Source: Oscillibacter sp.
GTDB taxonomy: Bacteria > Bacillota > Clostridia > Oscillospirales > Oscillospiraceae
Direction: 5' to 3'
DNA: 9,930 nucleotides
Assembly (NCBI GenBank): GCA_003522105.1
Contig: DPGF01000006.1
Span: forward strand, 56,289 to 66,218
Shown: in pieces, positions 1 through 5,683 of the stretch
Layout of the letters: each line of letters opens with the position of its first letter
Position numbering within the stretch: position 1 is the first letter of the stretch
The notes under the pieces: model-generated
Told to the model about the DNA's origin: nothing
Databases searched by the model: none
What the model saw: the letters and a program-made list of their open reading frames with translations, nothing else
Translations under genes and position numbers: made by a program

Positions 1-1205
1 CCGTCGCGCACGAGCTTGACGAGCTGCATCAGCACGATATCGAGGCGGTTGGTGCCGTCGAGACCCAGCGCGTCCATCGCGCCCTTCATACGGGCCACAT
101 GGCCGTGATGGTCCGCGCCCCAGATGTTGATGACCTTGTCGAAATGACGCACGGCGAACTTGTTGCGGTGGTAGGCAATGTCGCCGGCGAAGTAGGTGTA
201 GAAGCCGTTGGCGCGGCGCAGCACATCGTCCTTGAGGTCGAGCTTGTCGATGTCCTCGTCCTTCTTGCCCTGCTTGCGGTACTGCTCGCGCATGATCTCG
301 GCGGTCTTGAGCCAGAGCGCGCCTTCCTTTTCGTAGGTCCAGCCGAGCTTGTGCAGCTCCTCCACCGTGTCGGCCACAAAGCCGCTGTTGTGCAGGCTGG
401 ATTCGAAGAACCACTCATCGAACTTGATGCCGTAGCGCTCAAGATCGCTCTTCATTTTCGGAATGTTGCGCTCAAGGCCGAAGTGAGCCATGTCGGCGTG
501 GCGCTCCTCGACGGGCTTATCAAGGTAACTCTCGCCGTGAAGGTCGTAGAAGGCCTTGGCAAGCTCGCGGATATCGTCGCCGTGGTAGCCGTCCTCGGGG
601 AACTCAACGGCGTCCTCGCCGCGGATGAGCTGGATGTAGCGCGCCTCGATGCTCTTGGCGAACTTTTCGATCTGGTTGCCGAAGTCGTTGACGTAGAACT
701 CGCGCCAGACCTTTGCACCCGACCAGTCAAGCACCTCTGCGAGCGTATCGCCGAGCACGCCGCCGCGCGCGTTGCCCATGTGCATGGGGCCGGTGGGGTT
801 CGCGGAGACGAACTCGACCATATACTTCTTGCCGTCCAGCCAGTTGTCGCGGCCGTAGTTTTCCTTCTCTTCTTCCACGGCGGAGATCACGTCGGCATAC
901 CACTTCTCGCCGAGGCGGAAGTTCAAAAAGCCGGGGCCTGCGATCTCAACGGAGGTGAAGTAGGTGTCGCTCAGATCCATGTGCTCGGTCAGGATCTTGG
1001 CGACCTCGCGGGGATTCTTGCGCATGGCCTTGGAAGCGGCCAGGCAGAAGGTCGTCGTATAGTCGCCGTTGGCGGTATCCTTGGGGATCTCCACGGCGGG
1101 AACGGTGGTAACGCCCTCGGGCAGGAGGCCTTCCTGCACAGCCGCGCGGTAAGCCGCCGCCGTCAGCTCGGCGATCTGGTTCTTTGCGCTGCGGATCATA
1201 TTCAT
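1..1205 (-). CDS. argS: Arginyl-tRNA synthetase, 3' part cut by window edge
   Basis: Class I aminoacyl-tRNA synthetase that charges tRNA-Arg with arginine using ATP in the cytoplasm. About 401 codons are present. The family is usually about 550-570 residues, so the anticodon-binding C-terminal domain lies beyond base 1. Residues 1-100 form the ArgRS-specific N-terminal tRNA-recognition domain, with AGPGFLNF at about 89-96. The class I signature follows at about 132-149 as FVSANPTGPMHMGNARGG, where HMGN is the HIGH motif. The downstream catalytic-domain text GADHHGHVARM is typical of ArgRS. The ATG at 1203-1205 is chosen because an AGAGGAGA ribosome binding site sits 7 bases upstream. An in-frame ATG at 1224-1226 would add seven residues but overlaps that site. 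The gene has its own promoter. It adds to the arginine theme of the window but is housekeeping. Confidence 0.97.
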   Translation of the reverse strand, partial: MNMIRSAKNQIAELTAAAYRAAVQEGLLPEGVTTVPAVEIPKDTANGDYTTTFCLAASKAMRKNPREVAKILTEHMDLSDTYFTSVEIAGPGFLNFRLGEKWYADVISAVEEEKENYGRDNWLDGKKYMVEFVSANPTGPMHMGNARGGVLGDTLAEVLDWSGAKVWREFYVNDFGNQIEKFAKSIEARYIQLIRGEDAVEFPEDGYHGDDIRELAKAFYDLHGESYLDKPVEERHADMAHFGLERNIPKMKSDLERYGIKFDEWFFESSLHNSGFVADTVEELHKLGWTYEKEGALWLKTAEIMREQYRKQGKKDEDIDKLDLKDDVLRRANGFYTYFAGDIAYHRNKFAVRHFDKVINIWGADHHGHVARMKGAMDALGLDGTNRLDIVLMQLVKLVRD

Positions 1206-1212
1206 AGCAAAA

Positions 1213-1220
1213 TCTCCTCT
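1213..1220 (-). promoter_or_regulatory. Ribosome binding site of argS
   Basis: AGAGGAGA on the minus strand, 7 bases before the ATG at 1205. It decides between that start and the in-frame ATG at 1226, whose first codons would contain this site. Confidence 0.8.
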
Positions 1221-1291
1221 ATCCATTGCGGTTTTACCCAGTCGGCGCGGCACATTCGCCCGAAATCGCCCCATGGGGATACTTTTTCGAA

Positions 1292-1320
1292 ATTATACTA
1301 TATTTATCCGCAGAAAACAA
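1292..1320 (-). promoter_or_regulatory. Sigma-A-type promoter of argS
   Basis: Minus strand: -35 TTGTTT (1315-1320), a 17-base spacer, and a perfect -10 TATAAT (1292-1297). Transcription would start near 1285, leaving a leader of about 80 bases. That is too short for a T-box, and none of its conserved elements was recognised. It lies in the gap after the transporter gene, so argS is probably transcribed independently. Confidence 0.75.
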
Positions 1321-1341
1321 GGGAAAGTGCAAGAAATCTGC

Positions 1342-2571
1342 TCACGCGGCCTCCTTGCCGCGCAGCACTTCCCTGACCGCGCCGCGGCGGCGAAAGACGG
1401 AAAGCCAGCAGAAGAGCAGCGTCAGCGCGGCGCAGAGGCTGACGCAGAGCCGGTAATCCATCACCTCGCCGAGCGCCCCCACCGCGAGCGACAGCACCGC
1501 GCTCGCAGCCGTGATAAGCACACTTTCATAGGCGTTGATGCGGGCGCGCAGAGGATCGGGAAGATACCGCTGCACCGCTGCTTGCCGGATCGTTGCGCTG
1601 TTGATGCCGAGAAAGCCGCAAACGGCGCGGTTTGCGAGCATCAGCGGATACGGCAGCCACAAAAGCAGCACGTCCATCATTTCATAGATCTGATAGACGG
1701 CGAAGATGAAGGGAAAGCGCTTCTTTTCCGGCAGAGTATAGCGGTAGCGCACCACGCCGCCGAGCGAGCGCCCGGCAAACTCCGCCACGGAGAAAAAGGA
1801 GTACATCGCCGCCGTAAAGCCGGGCGCTGTGCGAAAAAAGGCAATGAGCAGCGGCGAATAGCCCGCCGCCATGCCGTTGGTCACCGCCATATAATCATAC
1901 AGTGCGCGCAAGCCCTTTTCCCGCTTGAGATAGGCGGCCGCCTCGCGGAGATCTTCCCACCAGAGGCGCAGGGAAAAGCGCTCGCCGCCGCGCGGCGTTT
2001 CTGCGACCGTGATCTTATTTTCGATCAGCGCAGAGAGCAGCGACAGCGCCGACTGCACGAGCAGCAGCCGCGCCACGCCCAGCGTATCGAAGAGCACGGC
2101 AGCCACGGGCATCATCAGCACCTTGAGCACGGGATAGAGCATGGAGGAAACCGTGTAGCCCTTTTCCTCCGTCCCCTCAGGCAGGATAAGCGGGTAAAAG
2201 CTGCTGTAGGCCAGCTCGTCAAAGGCACTCAGGCACGCAAGCAGCAGCGAAAAGCCGAGATACACCGTGTAAGAGAACTCACAGCGCAGCAGGTAGACGC
2301 CCGCGAGCGCATAGAGCAGCGCGTTCACCGTGTCGCCGCCGACAAGGAAGGGCTTTCGCGGATAGCGGTCCATCAGCGGCGCGATCAGAAGCGGCAGCAC
2401 CGCCCCCGGCAGCAATTGGATCGCCACCACGAGTGCCGAGGCCAGCGTGCTGCCCGTTTCGTCGAAAACGAGAAACGACAGCGCAAAGCCGCTGATGATG
2501 CCGCCCGCCGCGCCGAGCGAGGTCGCGAGCGTGATGCGGATAAAATCCTTTGTCCAGAGTGTTTTTGTCAT
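1342..2571 (-). CDS. Major facilitator superfamily transporter, efflux type
   Basis: Predicted integral membrane transporter of 409 residues with about 12 hydrophobic segments, the normal length for the major facilitator superfamily. Evidence is the general fold plus a motif-A-like loop, DRYPRKPFL, between helices 2 and 3 at about residue 68. A central hydrophilic stretch at about 190-215, rich in charged residues, is the usual loop between the two six-helix halves. The overall look resembles the drug/macrolide-efflux and EntS-like exporters, but the substrate cannot be read from sequence. The ATG at 2569-2571 is preferred: an earlier in-frame GTG at 2578-2580 lies inside the ribosome binding site AGGTGA. 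The gene follows a helix-turn-helix regulator on the same strand, but a strong terminator lies between them. Control by that regulator is therefore plausible but not shown. Confidence 0.85.
   Translation of the reverse strand: MTKTLWTKDFIRITLATSLGAAGGIISGFALSFLVFDETGSTLASALVVAIQLLPGAVLPLLIAPLMDRYPRKPFLVGGDTVNALLYALAGVYLLRCEFSYTVYLGFSLLLACLSAFDELAYSSFYPLILPEGTEEKGYTVSSMLYPVLKVLMMPVAAVLFDTLGVARLLLVQSALSLLSALIENKITVAETPRGGERFSLRLWWEDLREAAAYLKREKGLRALYDYMAVTNGMAAGYSPLLIAFFRTAPGFTAAMYSFFSVAEFAGRSLGGVVRYRYTLPEKKRFPFIFAVYQIYEMMDVLLLWLPYPLMLANRAVCGFLGINSATIRQAAVQRYLPDPLRARINAYESVLITAASAVLSLAVGALGEVMDYRLCVSLCAALTLLFCWLSVFRRRGAVREVLRGKEAA
1345..1362 (-). repeat. Inverted repeat over the transporter stop codon
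   Basis: CGCGGC and GCCGCG, 6 base pairs with a 6-base loop, spanning the last codons of the transporter gene. On the minus strand it is followed by TGAGCAGATTTC, not a T tract, so it is at best a weak terminator. Confidence 0.3.
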
Positions 2572-2576
2572 AGTTC

Positions 2577-2583
2577 TCACCTC
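2577..2583 (-). promoter_or_regulatory. Ribosome binding site of the transporter gene
   Basis: GAGGTGA on the minus strand, 5 bases before the ATG at 2571. It contains the alternative GTG codon (2578-2580), which argues against that codon as the start. Confidence 0.65.
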
Positions 2584-2599
2584 GCCATTTATTATGGCG
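2583..2599. repeat. Short palindrome in the transporter leader
   Basis: Perfect 6-bp arms CGCCAT (2583-2588) and ATGGCG (2594-2599) around a 5-base A/T loop, touching the ribosome binding site. The minus strand reads CATAAT at 2591-2596, a possible -10 box, but no good -35 is seen. It could be an operator or an RNA hairpin affecting translation. The role is unknown. Confidence 0.4.
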
Positions 2600-2612
2600 C
2601 AGTGCGTCAGCG

Positions 2613-2658
2613 AAAAAAAGACGGTATCTGTGGGAAACTTTCTCCCCTCAGATACCGT
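2613..2658 (-). terminator. Rho-independent terminator after the HTH-TPR regulator gene
   Basis: Perfect 10-bp arms ACGGTATCTG (2621-2630) and CAGATACCGT (2649-2658). An inner stem (GGGGA with TTCCC) lies above them after one A/A mismatch. On the minus strand the hairpin is followed directly by C and seven Ts (2613-2619). It lies 14 bases after the regulator's stop codon and about 40 bases before the transporter start. The transporter therefore needs either its own promoter in a very short gap or read-through. Confidence 0.88.
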
Positions 2659-2672
2659 TCAATAGCCTTTTT

Positions 2673-3818
2673 TCACTTTTCCGCAGGAAAGTCCTCCAGC
2701 AGCGCGCAGGCTTCCCGGTAGCGGCGGTTCGCCTTGTACCATTTGAGCATCCACTTGAGGTGGAAGCGCGCGTAGCCAGCACCGCGCTCGCGCCGCAGCA
2801 GGGCGAAGCAGTCCGTCAGGAGCGTTCCGTAGCGCTCGTCGTGCAGATAGTCCGGCGTTTCCAGCCGGCAGCGCACGAGCGCGAGCATCTGCCGCTCGGG
2901 TGCGTGCGCTTCGCCCTCAGGAAGCATCGCCTCTGCCCGCGCAAGCGCGGTGAGCGCCTCGTCCCGCCGTCCCAACGCCTCGCAGCAGACGGCGAGCTTG
3001 TGCAGCGACATCGCATCTGTCTCTTCCAGCGCAGAAAAATACGCATACGCCGCCGCAAAGTCACCGCACTCGATCTTCGTCGCCGCATCGTTGTAGCGGA
3101 TCGTCGAGAGGATCTTCTGATCGCCGAGCGCCTCAGCAAGCCGCTGCGCGACCGCATAATGCTGCTGCATGCGCTTTGGGTCGCCCGAATCGGAACAGCA
3201 GTTGCCGAGATATACGCGGCAGTTCATCATGATGTGGGCATAGCCCTCGGCGGCCGCGGCGTCATAGGCGGCGCGCAGCGCCTCGGTCGCGGCGGCATAG
3301 CGCCCGCGCGCGTAGAGGTGCGCCCCCTGCCACAAGCGGATCGCCGCCGCGGGATAGAGCAGCGCCGCCTCCTCATGCCGCCCCTCCAGCACGCGCTGAA
3401 GCGCGAGCTGGCGCTGGTCCAGAAACGAAACAAATTCCGCGTCCAGTGGACGCCGTTCCCCGTCCGCTTCACAGGCAAATTCGCGCAGCAGCAGATAGTC
3501 TGCCGCGCAGGGGCTGCAAAGCAGCGTCCGCTCCTGCGCGCGCAAGCGCGCAAACGCGGCGGCAAACGCCGGCGCGTCCCCCCCAAACAGTGCCTCCATG
3601 CACGCTTCCGTCTGCGCGTGCAGCGCGCCGTCTGCGTCATCGGTCCACGAAAGGCCAAGCCGCGCAAACAGCAGCGCGAGAACTTCCTCCGATGCCGCCG
3701 CTTTTCCCTGCTCGATCTTGGAAAGATACGACGTACCGCAGATCCCGCGGCAAAGCCCCTCCTGGCTCCAAGCGCGCGCAAGGCGCTCGCGGCGGATCAA
3801 AAGCCCCGCAATGCTCAT
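2673..3818 (-). CDS. XRE-type HTH regulator with TPR-like helical C-terminal domain
   Basis: Predicted cytoplasmic DNA-binding regulator of 381 residues. Residues 4-56 form a lambda-repressor/XRE-type helix-turn-helix, recognisable by RRERLARAWSQEGLCRG and SYLSKIEQGK. The rest is Ala-rich helix pairs with TPR character, clearest at about 155-300 (LYARGRYAAATEALRAAY, then CEALGRRDEALTALARAEAM). This layout matches the RRNPP type of regulator (Rgg, PlcR and relatives), in which the TPR part binds a signalling peptide. No ligand or peptide gene is evident here, so the role is inference. The ATG at 3816-3818 is chosen because a G-rich ribosome binding site precedes it. An in-frame ATG at 3855-3857 would overlap a -10-like sequence. 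The gene lies upstream of a transporter on the same strand and is divergent from argF. Its Ala/Arg-rich composition reflects high GC. Confidence 0.8.
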   Translation of the reverse strand: MSIAGLLIRRERLARAWSQEGLCRGICGTSYLSKIEQGKAAASEEVLALLFARLGLSWTDDADGALHAQTEACMEALFGGDAPAFAAAFARLRAQERTLLCSPCAADYLLLREFACEADGERRPLDAEFVSFLDQRQLALQRVLEGRHEEAALLYPAAAIRLWQGAHLYARGRYAAATEALRAAYDAAAAEGYAHIMMNCRVYLGNCCSDSGDPKRMQQHYAVAQRLAEALGDQKILSTIRYNDAATKIECGDFAAAYAYFSALEETDAMSLHKLAVCCEALGRRDEALTALARAEAMLPEGEAHAPERQMLALVRCRLETPDYLHDERYGTLLTDCFALLRRERGAGYARFHLKWMLKWYKANRRYREACALLEDFPAEK

Positions 3819-3820
3819 CG

Positions 3821-3831
3821 CTCTCCCCCCC
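3821..3831 (-). promoter_or_regulatory. Ribosome binding site of the HTH-TPR regulator
   Basis: GGGGGGGAGAG on the minus strand, immediately before the ATG at 3818; the G-run core is 6 bases away. It supports the inner ATG over the in-frame ATG at 3857. Confidence 0.55.
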
Positions 3832-3840
3832 TTTTTTCCC

Positions 3841-3851
3841 AGTATATCATA
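3841..3851 (-). promoter_or_regulatory. Possible -10 region for the HTH-TPR regulator
   Basis: Minus strand reads TATGATATACT, holding two overlapping -10-like hexamers (TATGAT, TATACT). No convincing -35 is seen at 16-18 bases. If used, transcription would start near 3834, and the ATG at 3857 would not be on the message. Confidence 0.4.
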
Positions 3852-3900
3852 TCTCACCGGAAAGGAAAATCCTCATTTTCTCGCCCGCAGGCGCAGAGCG

Positions 3901-3980
3901 CGCAGTCCAGCTTGCTTTTTTCACCGCAGTCCAGTCGCTTTCGCAACGCAAAGCAAAAGCGGAAAATGCCTTGCTTTTTT
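3901..3980. repeat. Two direct repeats and an inverted repeat in the divergent intergenic region
   Basis: CGCAGTCCAG occurs at 3901-3910 and 3925-3934. CTTGCTTTTTT occurs at 3911-3921 and 3970-3980. AAAGCAA (3950-3956) and TTGCTTT (3971-3977) also form an inverted repeat that overlaps the predicted argF -35. The 243-base region between the regulator and argF holds no gene that can be supported. Confidence 0.5.
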
Positions 3981-3998
3981 AACTAAGAATGATATAAT
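3971..3998 (+). promoter_or_regulatory. Promoter of argF with a possible ArgR site over the -10
   Basis: -35 TTGCTT (3971-3976), a 16-base spacer, and a perfect -10 TATAAT (3993-3998), giving a leader of about 57 bases. A dyad, TGATATAATCATCA (3990-4003), overlaps the -10. It keeps the outer TGA...TCA and an A/T core of the ARG-box pattern TGAATnnnnATTCA but misses the inner bases. Confidence 0.6.
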
Positions 3999-4045
3999 CA
4001 TCATAGCATTATTTGGATGCTTTACACGAGAGATTTATAAAATAC

Positions 4046-4053
4046 AAAGGAGG
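4046..4053 (+). promoter_or_regulatory. Ribosome binding site of argF
   Basis: AAAGGAGG, a near-perfect match to the anti-16S sequence, 8 bases before the ATG at 4062. This suggests high expression. Confidence 0.85.
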
Positions 4054-4061
4054 ATTTCCCA

Positions 4062-5057
4062 ATGCCCGTCAATCTGAAAGGCCGCTCTTTCCTCACGCTG
4101 AAAGATTTTACCCCCGATGAGATCCGCTACATGCTGAATCTCGCCGCCGACCTGAAGGCGAAAAAGCGCGCCGGCATCCGCGGCAACCTGCTCGCCGGCA
4201 AGAACATCGTCCTGCTGTTCGAAAAGACCTCCACCCGCACCCGCTGCGCGTTCGAAGTCGCCGCTTACGACGAGGGCGCGAACGTCACCTTCCTCGATTC
4301 CAAGTCTTCCCAGATGGGCAAGAAGGAAACGATGGTCGACACCGCCAAGGTTCTCGGCCGCTTCTATGACGGTATTGAGTACCGCGGCTACGACCAGAAG
4401 GTCGTCGAGGGTCTCGCCGCCAACGCCGGCGTTCCCGTCTGGAACGGCCTGACCGACGTTGACCACCCCACCCAGGCGCTGGCCGACATTCTCACCCTGA
4501 TGGAGAACACCAAGAAGCCGCTGAGCAAGTGCAAGCTCGTTTTCTGCGGCGACACGCGCAACAACGTTGCTTACTGCCTCATGTACATCTGCGCCAAGCT
4601 CGGCATCCACTATGTCGGCTGGGGCCCGAAGGAGCTTGCTCCCGCGGCTGATGTTGTCGAGTATTGCCGCGAGGTCGGCAAGGAGACCGGCGCCATCGTC
4701 GAGTACGGCGAGGACAAGGAGCTGCTCAAGGGCGCTGACGCGCTCTACACCGACATTTGGGCTTCCATGGGCGAAGAGGACAAGATCCCCGAGCGCGTCA
4801 AGCTGCTCACGCCCTTCAAGGTCACCGGCGACGTGCTGAAGGCCACCGAGAATCCCGACTGCATCTTCCTGCACTGCCTGCCCTCCTTCCACGACTTCGA
4901 CACCACCATGGCCGCTTCCCAGAAGGAGCTGGGCTACGATATCCGCGAGGTCACGGACGAGGTCTTCCTCTCCCCCAACTCCAAGGTGTTCGACGAGGCG
5001 GAGAACCGCATGCACACCATCAAGGCCGTCATGGTCGCCACCATCGGCAACGTCTGA
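4062..5057 (+). CDS. argF: Ornithine carbamoyltransferase
   Basis: Cytoplasmic enzyme that interconverts ornithine plus carbamoyl phosphate with citrulline plus phosphate. Its 331 residues match the family length. Carbamoyl phosphate-binding motifs are intact: STRTR at 57-61, SSQMGKKE at 82-89 and HPTQ at 135-138. The ornithine-side motifs are D231 with SMG at 235-237, the catalytic-cysteine motif HCLP at 271-274 (C272), and R316 near the C-terminus. The gene is single, with its own promoter, a strong ribosome binding site, and a terminator just after the stop. It converges with argR and arcA. With arginine deiminase next door, a catabolic role (ArcB, making carbamoyl phosphate for carbamate kinase) is likely. 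The sequence alone does not separate anabolic ArgF from catabolic ArcB. Codons end mostly in C or G, consistent with high expression. Confidence 0.96.
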   Translation: MPVNLKGRSFLTLKDFTPDEIRYMLNLAADLKAKKRAGIRGNLLAGKNIVLLFEKTSTRTRCAFEVAAYDEGANVTFLDSKSSQMGKKETMVDTAKVLGRFYDGIEYRGYDQKVVEGLAANAGVPVWNGLTDVDHPTQALADILTLMENTKKPLSKCKLVFCGDTRNNVAYCLMYICAKLGIHYVGWGPKELAPAADVVEYCREVGKETGAIVEYGEDKELLKGADALYTDIWASMGEEDKIPERVKLLTPFKVTGDVLKATENPDCIFLHCLPSFHDFDTTMAASQKELGYDIREVTDEVFLSPNSKVFDEAENRMHTIKAVMVATIGNV

Positions 5058-5074
5058 TCGGTTCAGACCGCTTC

Positions 5075-5120
5075 AAAAAAAACATAAAAGGACGGGAGCA
5101 CTTCGTGCTCCCGTTCTTTT
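5075..5120. terminator. Bidirectional terminator shared by argF and argR
   Basis: Perfect 10-bp arms ACGGGAGCAC (5092-5101) and GTGCTCCCGT (5105-5114) around the loop TTC. On the plus strand it runs into TTCTTTT (5114-5120), ending argF 35 bases after its stop. On the minus strand it is followed by CCTTTTATG and eight Ts (down to 5075), so it can also end the arcA-argR message. Confidence 0.9.
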
Positions 5121-5129
5121 CTCATGTGT

Positions 5130-5582
5130 TCACTTGCAGTACCGGCGCAGCTCCCCGCAGAGACGGCTTGCGTCCTGCTCGTTGCGGGCGATAACGGCGA
5201 CCGAGTCGTTGCCGGAGATGCAGCCCATCATATCGGGCAGACGCATCGCGTCGAGCGCCGCGCCCGCCGCGTCGGCAAGGCCGGGCAGCGTTTTGAGCAC
5301 CACCACGATGCCCGCGCAGTCTGCGCTCACACAGCATTCGTTCAGGATCAGCTTGAGCCGCTTCGTGTTGTCGATGTGGTCGGCCTTGTTCGAAACAGCA
5401 TAGCGGCTGCGTCCGCCGCCGAGCGGCTCTTTGTAAAGATACAGCTCCTTGATATCACGCGAGACGGTCGTCTGCTTGCTCTCGATGCCGCATTCGGCCA
5501 GGTGAGCAATCAGCTCCTCCTGTGTCTCAATGTCGTACTTGGCGATCAGCTCAAGTATTTTCTCCTGCCGCTTGCTCTTCAT
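5130..5582 (-). CDS. argR: Arginine repressor/activator ArgR (AhrC family)
   Basis: Arginine-responsive DNA-binding regulator, 150 residues, the family's usual length. The N-terminal winged helix (about 1-70) includes QTTVSRDIKEL, the recognition-helix signature. The C-terminal domain, which forms the hexamer and binds arginine in this family, ends with GCISGNDSVAVIAR at about 120-133. The family motif there is usually G-T-I-x-G-D-D-T. Here the first of the two aspartates is Asn125 (codon at 5208-5210), so arginine binding may differ. The ATG at 5580-5582 has GGGAGA 7 bases upstream. An in-frame ATG at 5597 overlaps that site and has poor spacing of its own. The gene lies 101 bases after arcA on the same strand with no T-tailed hairpin between, so the two are probably co-transcribed. 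Arc operons carrying an argR gene are known in Gram-positive bacteria. Likely targets are argF and arcA. Confidence 0.93.
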   Translation of the reverse strand: MKSKRQEKILELIAKYDIETQEELIAHLAECGIESKQTTVSRDIKELYLYKEPLGGGRSRYAVSNKADHIDNTKRLKLILNECCVSADCAGIVVVLKTLPGLADAAGAALDAMRLPDMMGCISGNDSVAVIARNEQDASRLCGELRRYCK

Positions 5583-5589
5583 GGTCTTC

Positions 5590-5595
5590 TCTCCC
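5590..5595 (-). promoter_or_regulatory. Ribosome binding site of argR
   Basis: GGGAGA on the minus strand, 7 bases before the ATG at 5582. It favours this start over the in-frame ATG at 5597. Confidence 0.6.
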
Positions 5596-5655
5596 ATTTC
5601 CCCCGCCCGGACGCTCGCCGAAGCGGGTTTCTTCTCTTCTTCCCTCTTTCTTTAT

Positions 5656-5679
5656 CCGGACTCTTTTCAGCTCGTCCGG
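5656..5679. repeat. Inverted repeat between arcA and argR
   Basis: CCGGAC (5656-5661) and GTCCGG (5674-5679) form a 6-bp stem with a 12-base loop just after the arcA stop. No T tract follows on either strand. It might be an mRNA processing or stability element rather than a terminator. Confidence 0.35.
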
Positions 5680-5683
5680 GATC

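Noticed and set aside
1206..1341. T-box or other riboswitch upstream of argS
   Set aside because: The leader from the predicted promoter is about 80 bases and shows no T-box sequence or terminator stem.
99..1376. Long open frame on the plus strand over argS
   Set aside because: It is antisense to a clear argS with class I motifs. High GC leaves the opposite strand open, and its translation matches no recognisable family.
2578..2580. GTG as the transporter start codon
   Set aside because: It lies inside the AGGTGA ribosome binding site of the ATG at 2571.
1273..2721. Long plus-strand open frame over the transporter gene
   Set aside because: The protein is rich in Arg, His and Gln with no domain, while the minus strand encodes a clean membrane transporter with a ribosome binding site.
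3921..4004. Small minus-strand ORF of 27 residues (starts MMIISFLVKKARHF) upstream of the HTH-TPR regulator, as a signal peptide precursor
   Set aside because: No ribosome binding site precedes it, it overlaps the argF promoter on the other strand, and it lacks a clear secretion signal. It could be revisited if conserved.
4035..5015. Minus-strand open frame opposite argF
   Set aside because: argF on the plus strand has all catalytic motifs, a promoter and a ribosome binding site. The antisense product is an artefact of codon bias.
5656..5679. Hairpin after arcA as a terminator
   Set aside because: Only 6 base pairs with a 12-base loop, and an A/G-rich rather than T-rich sequence follows on the minus strand.
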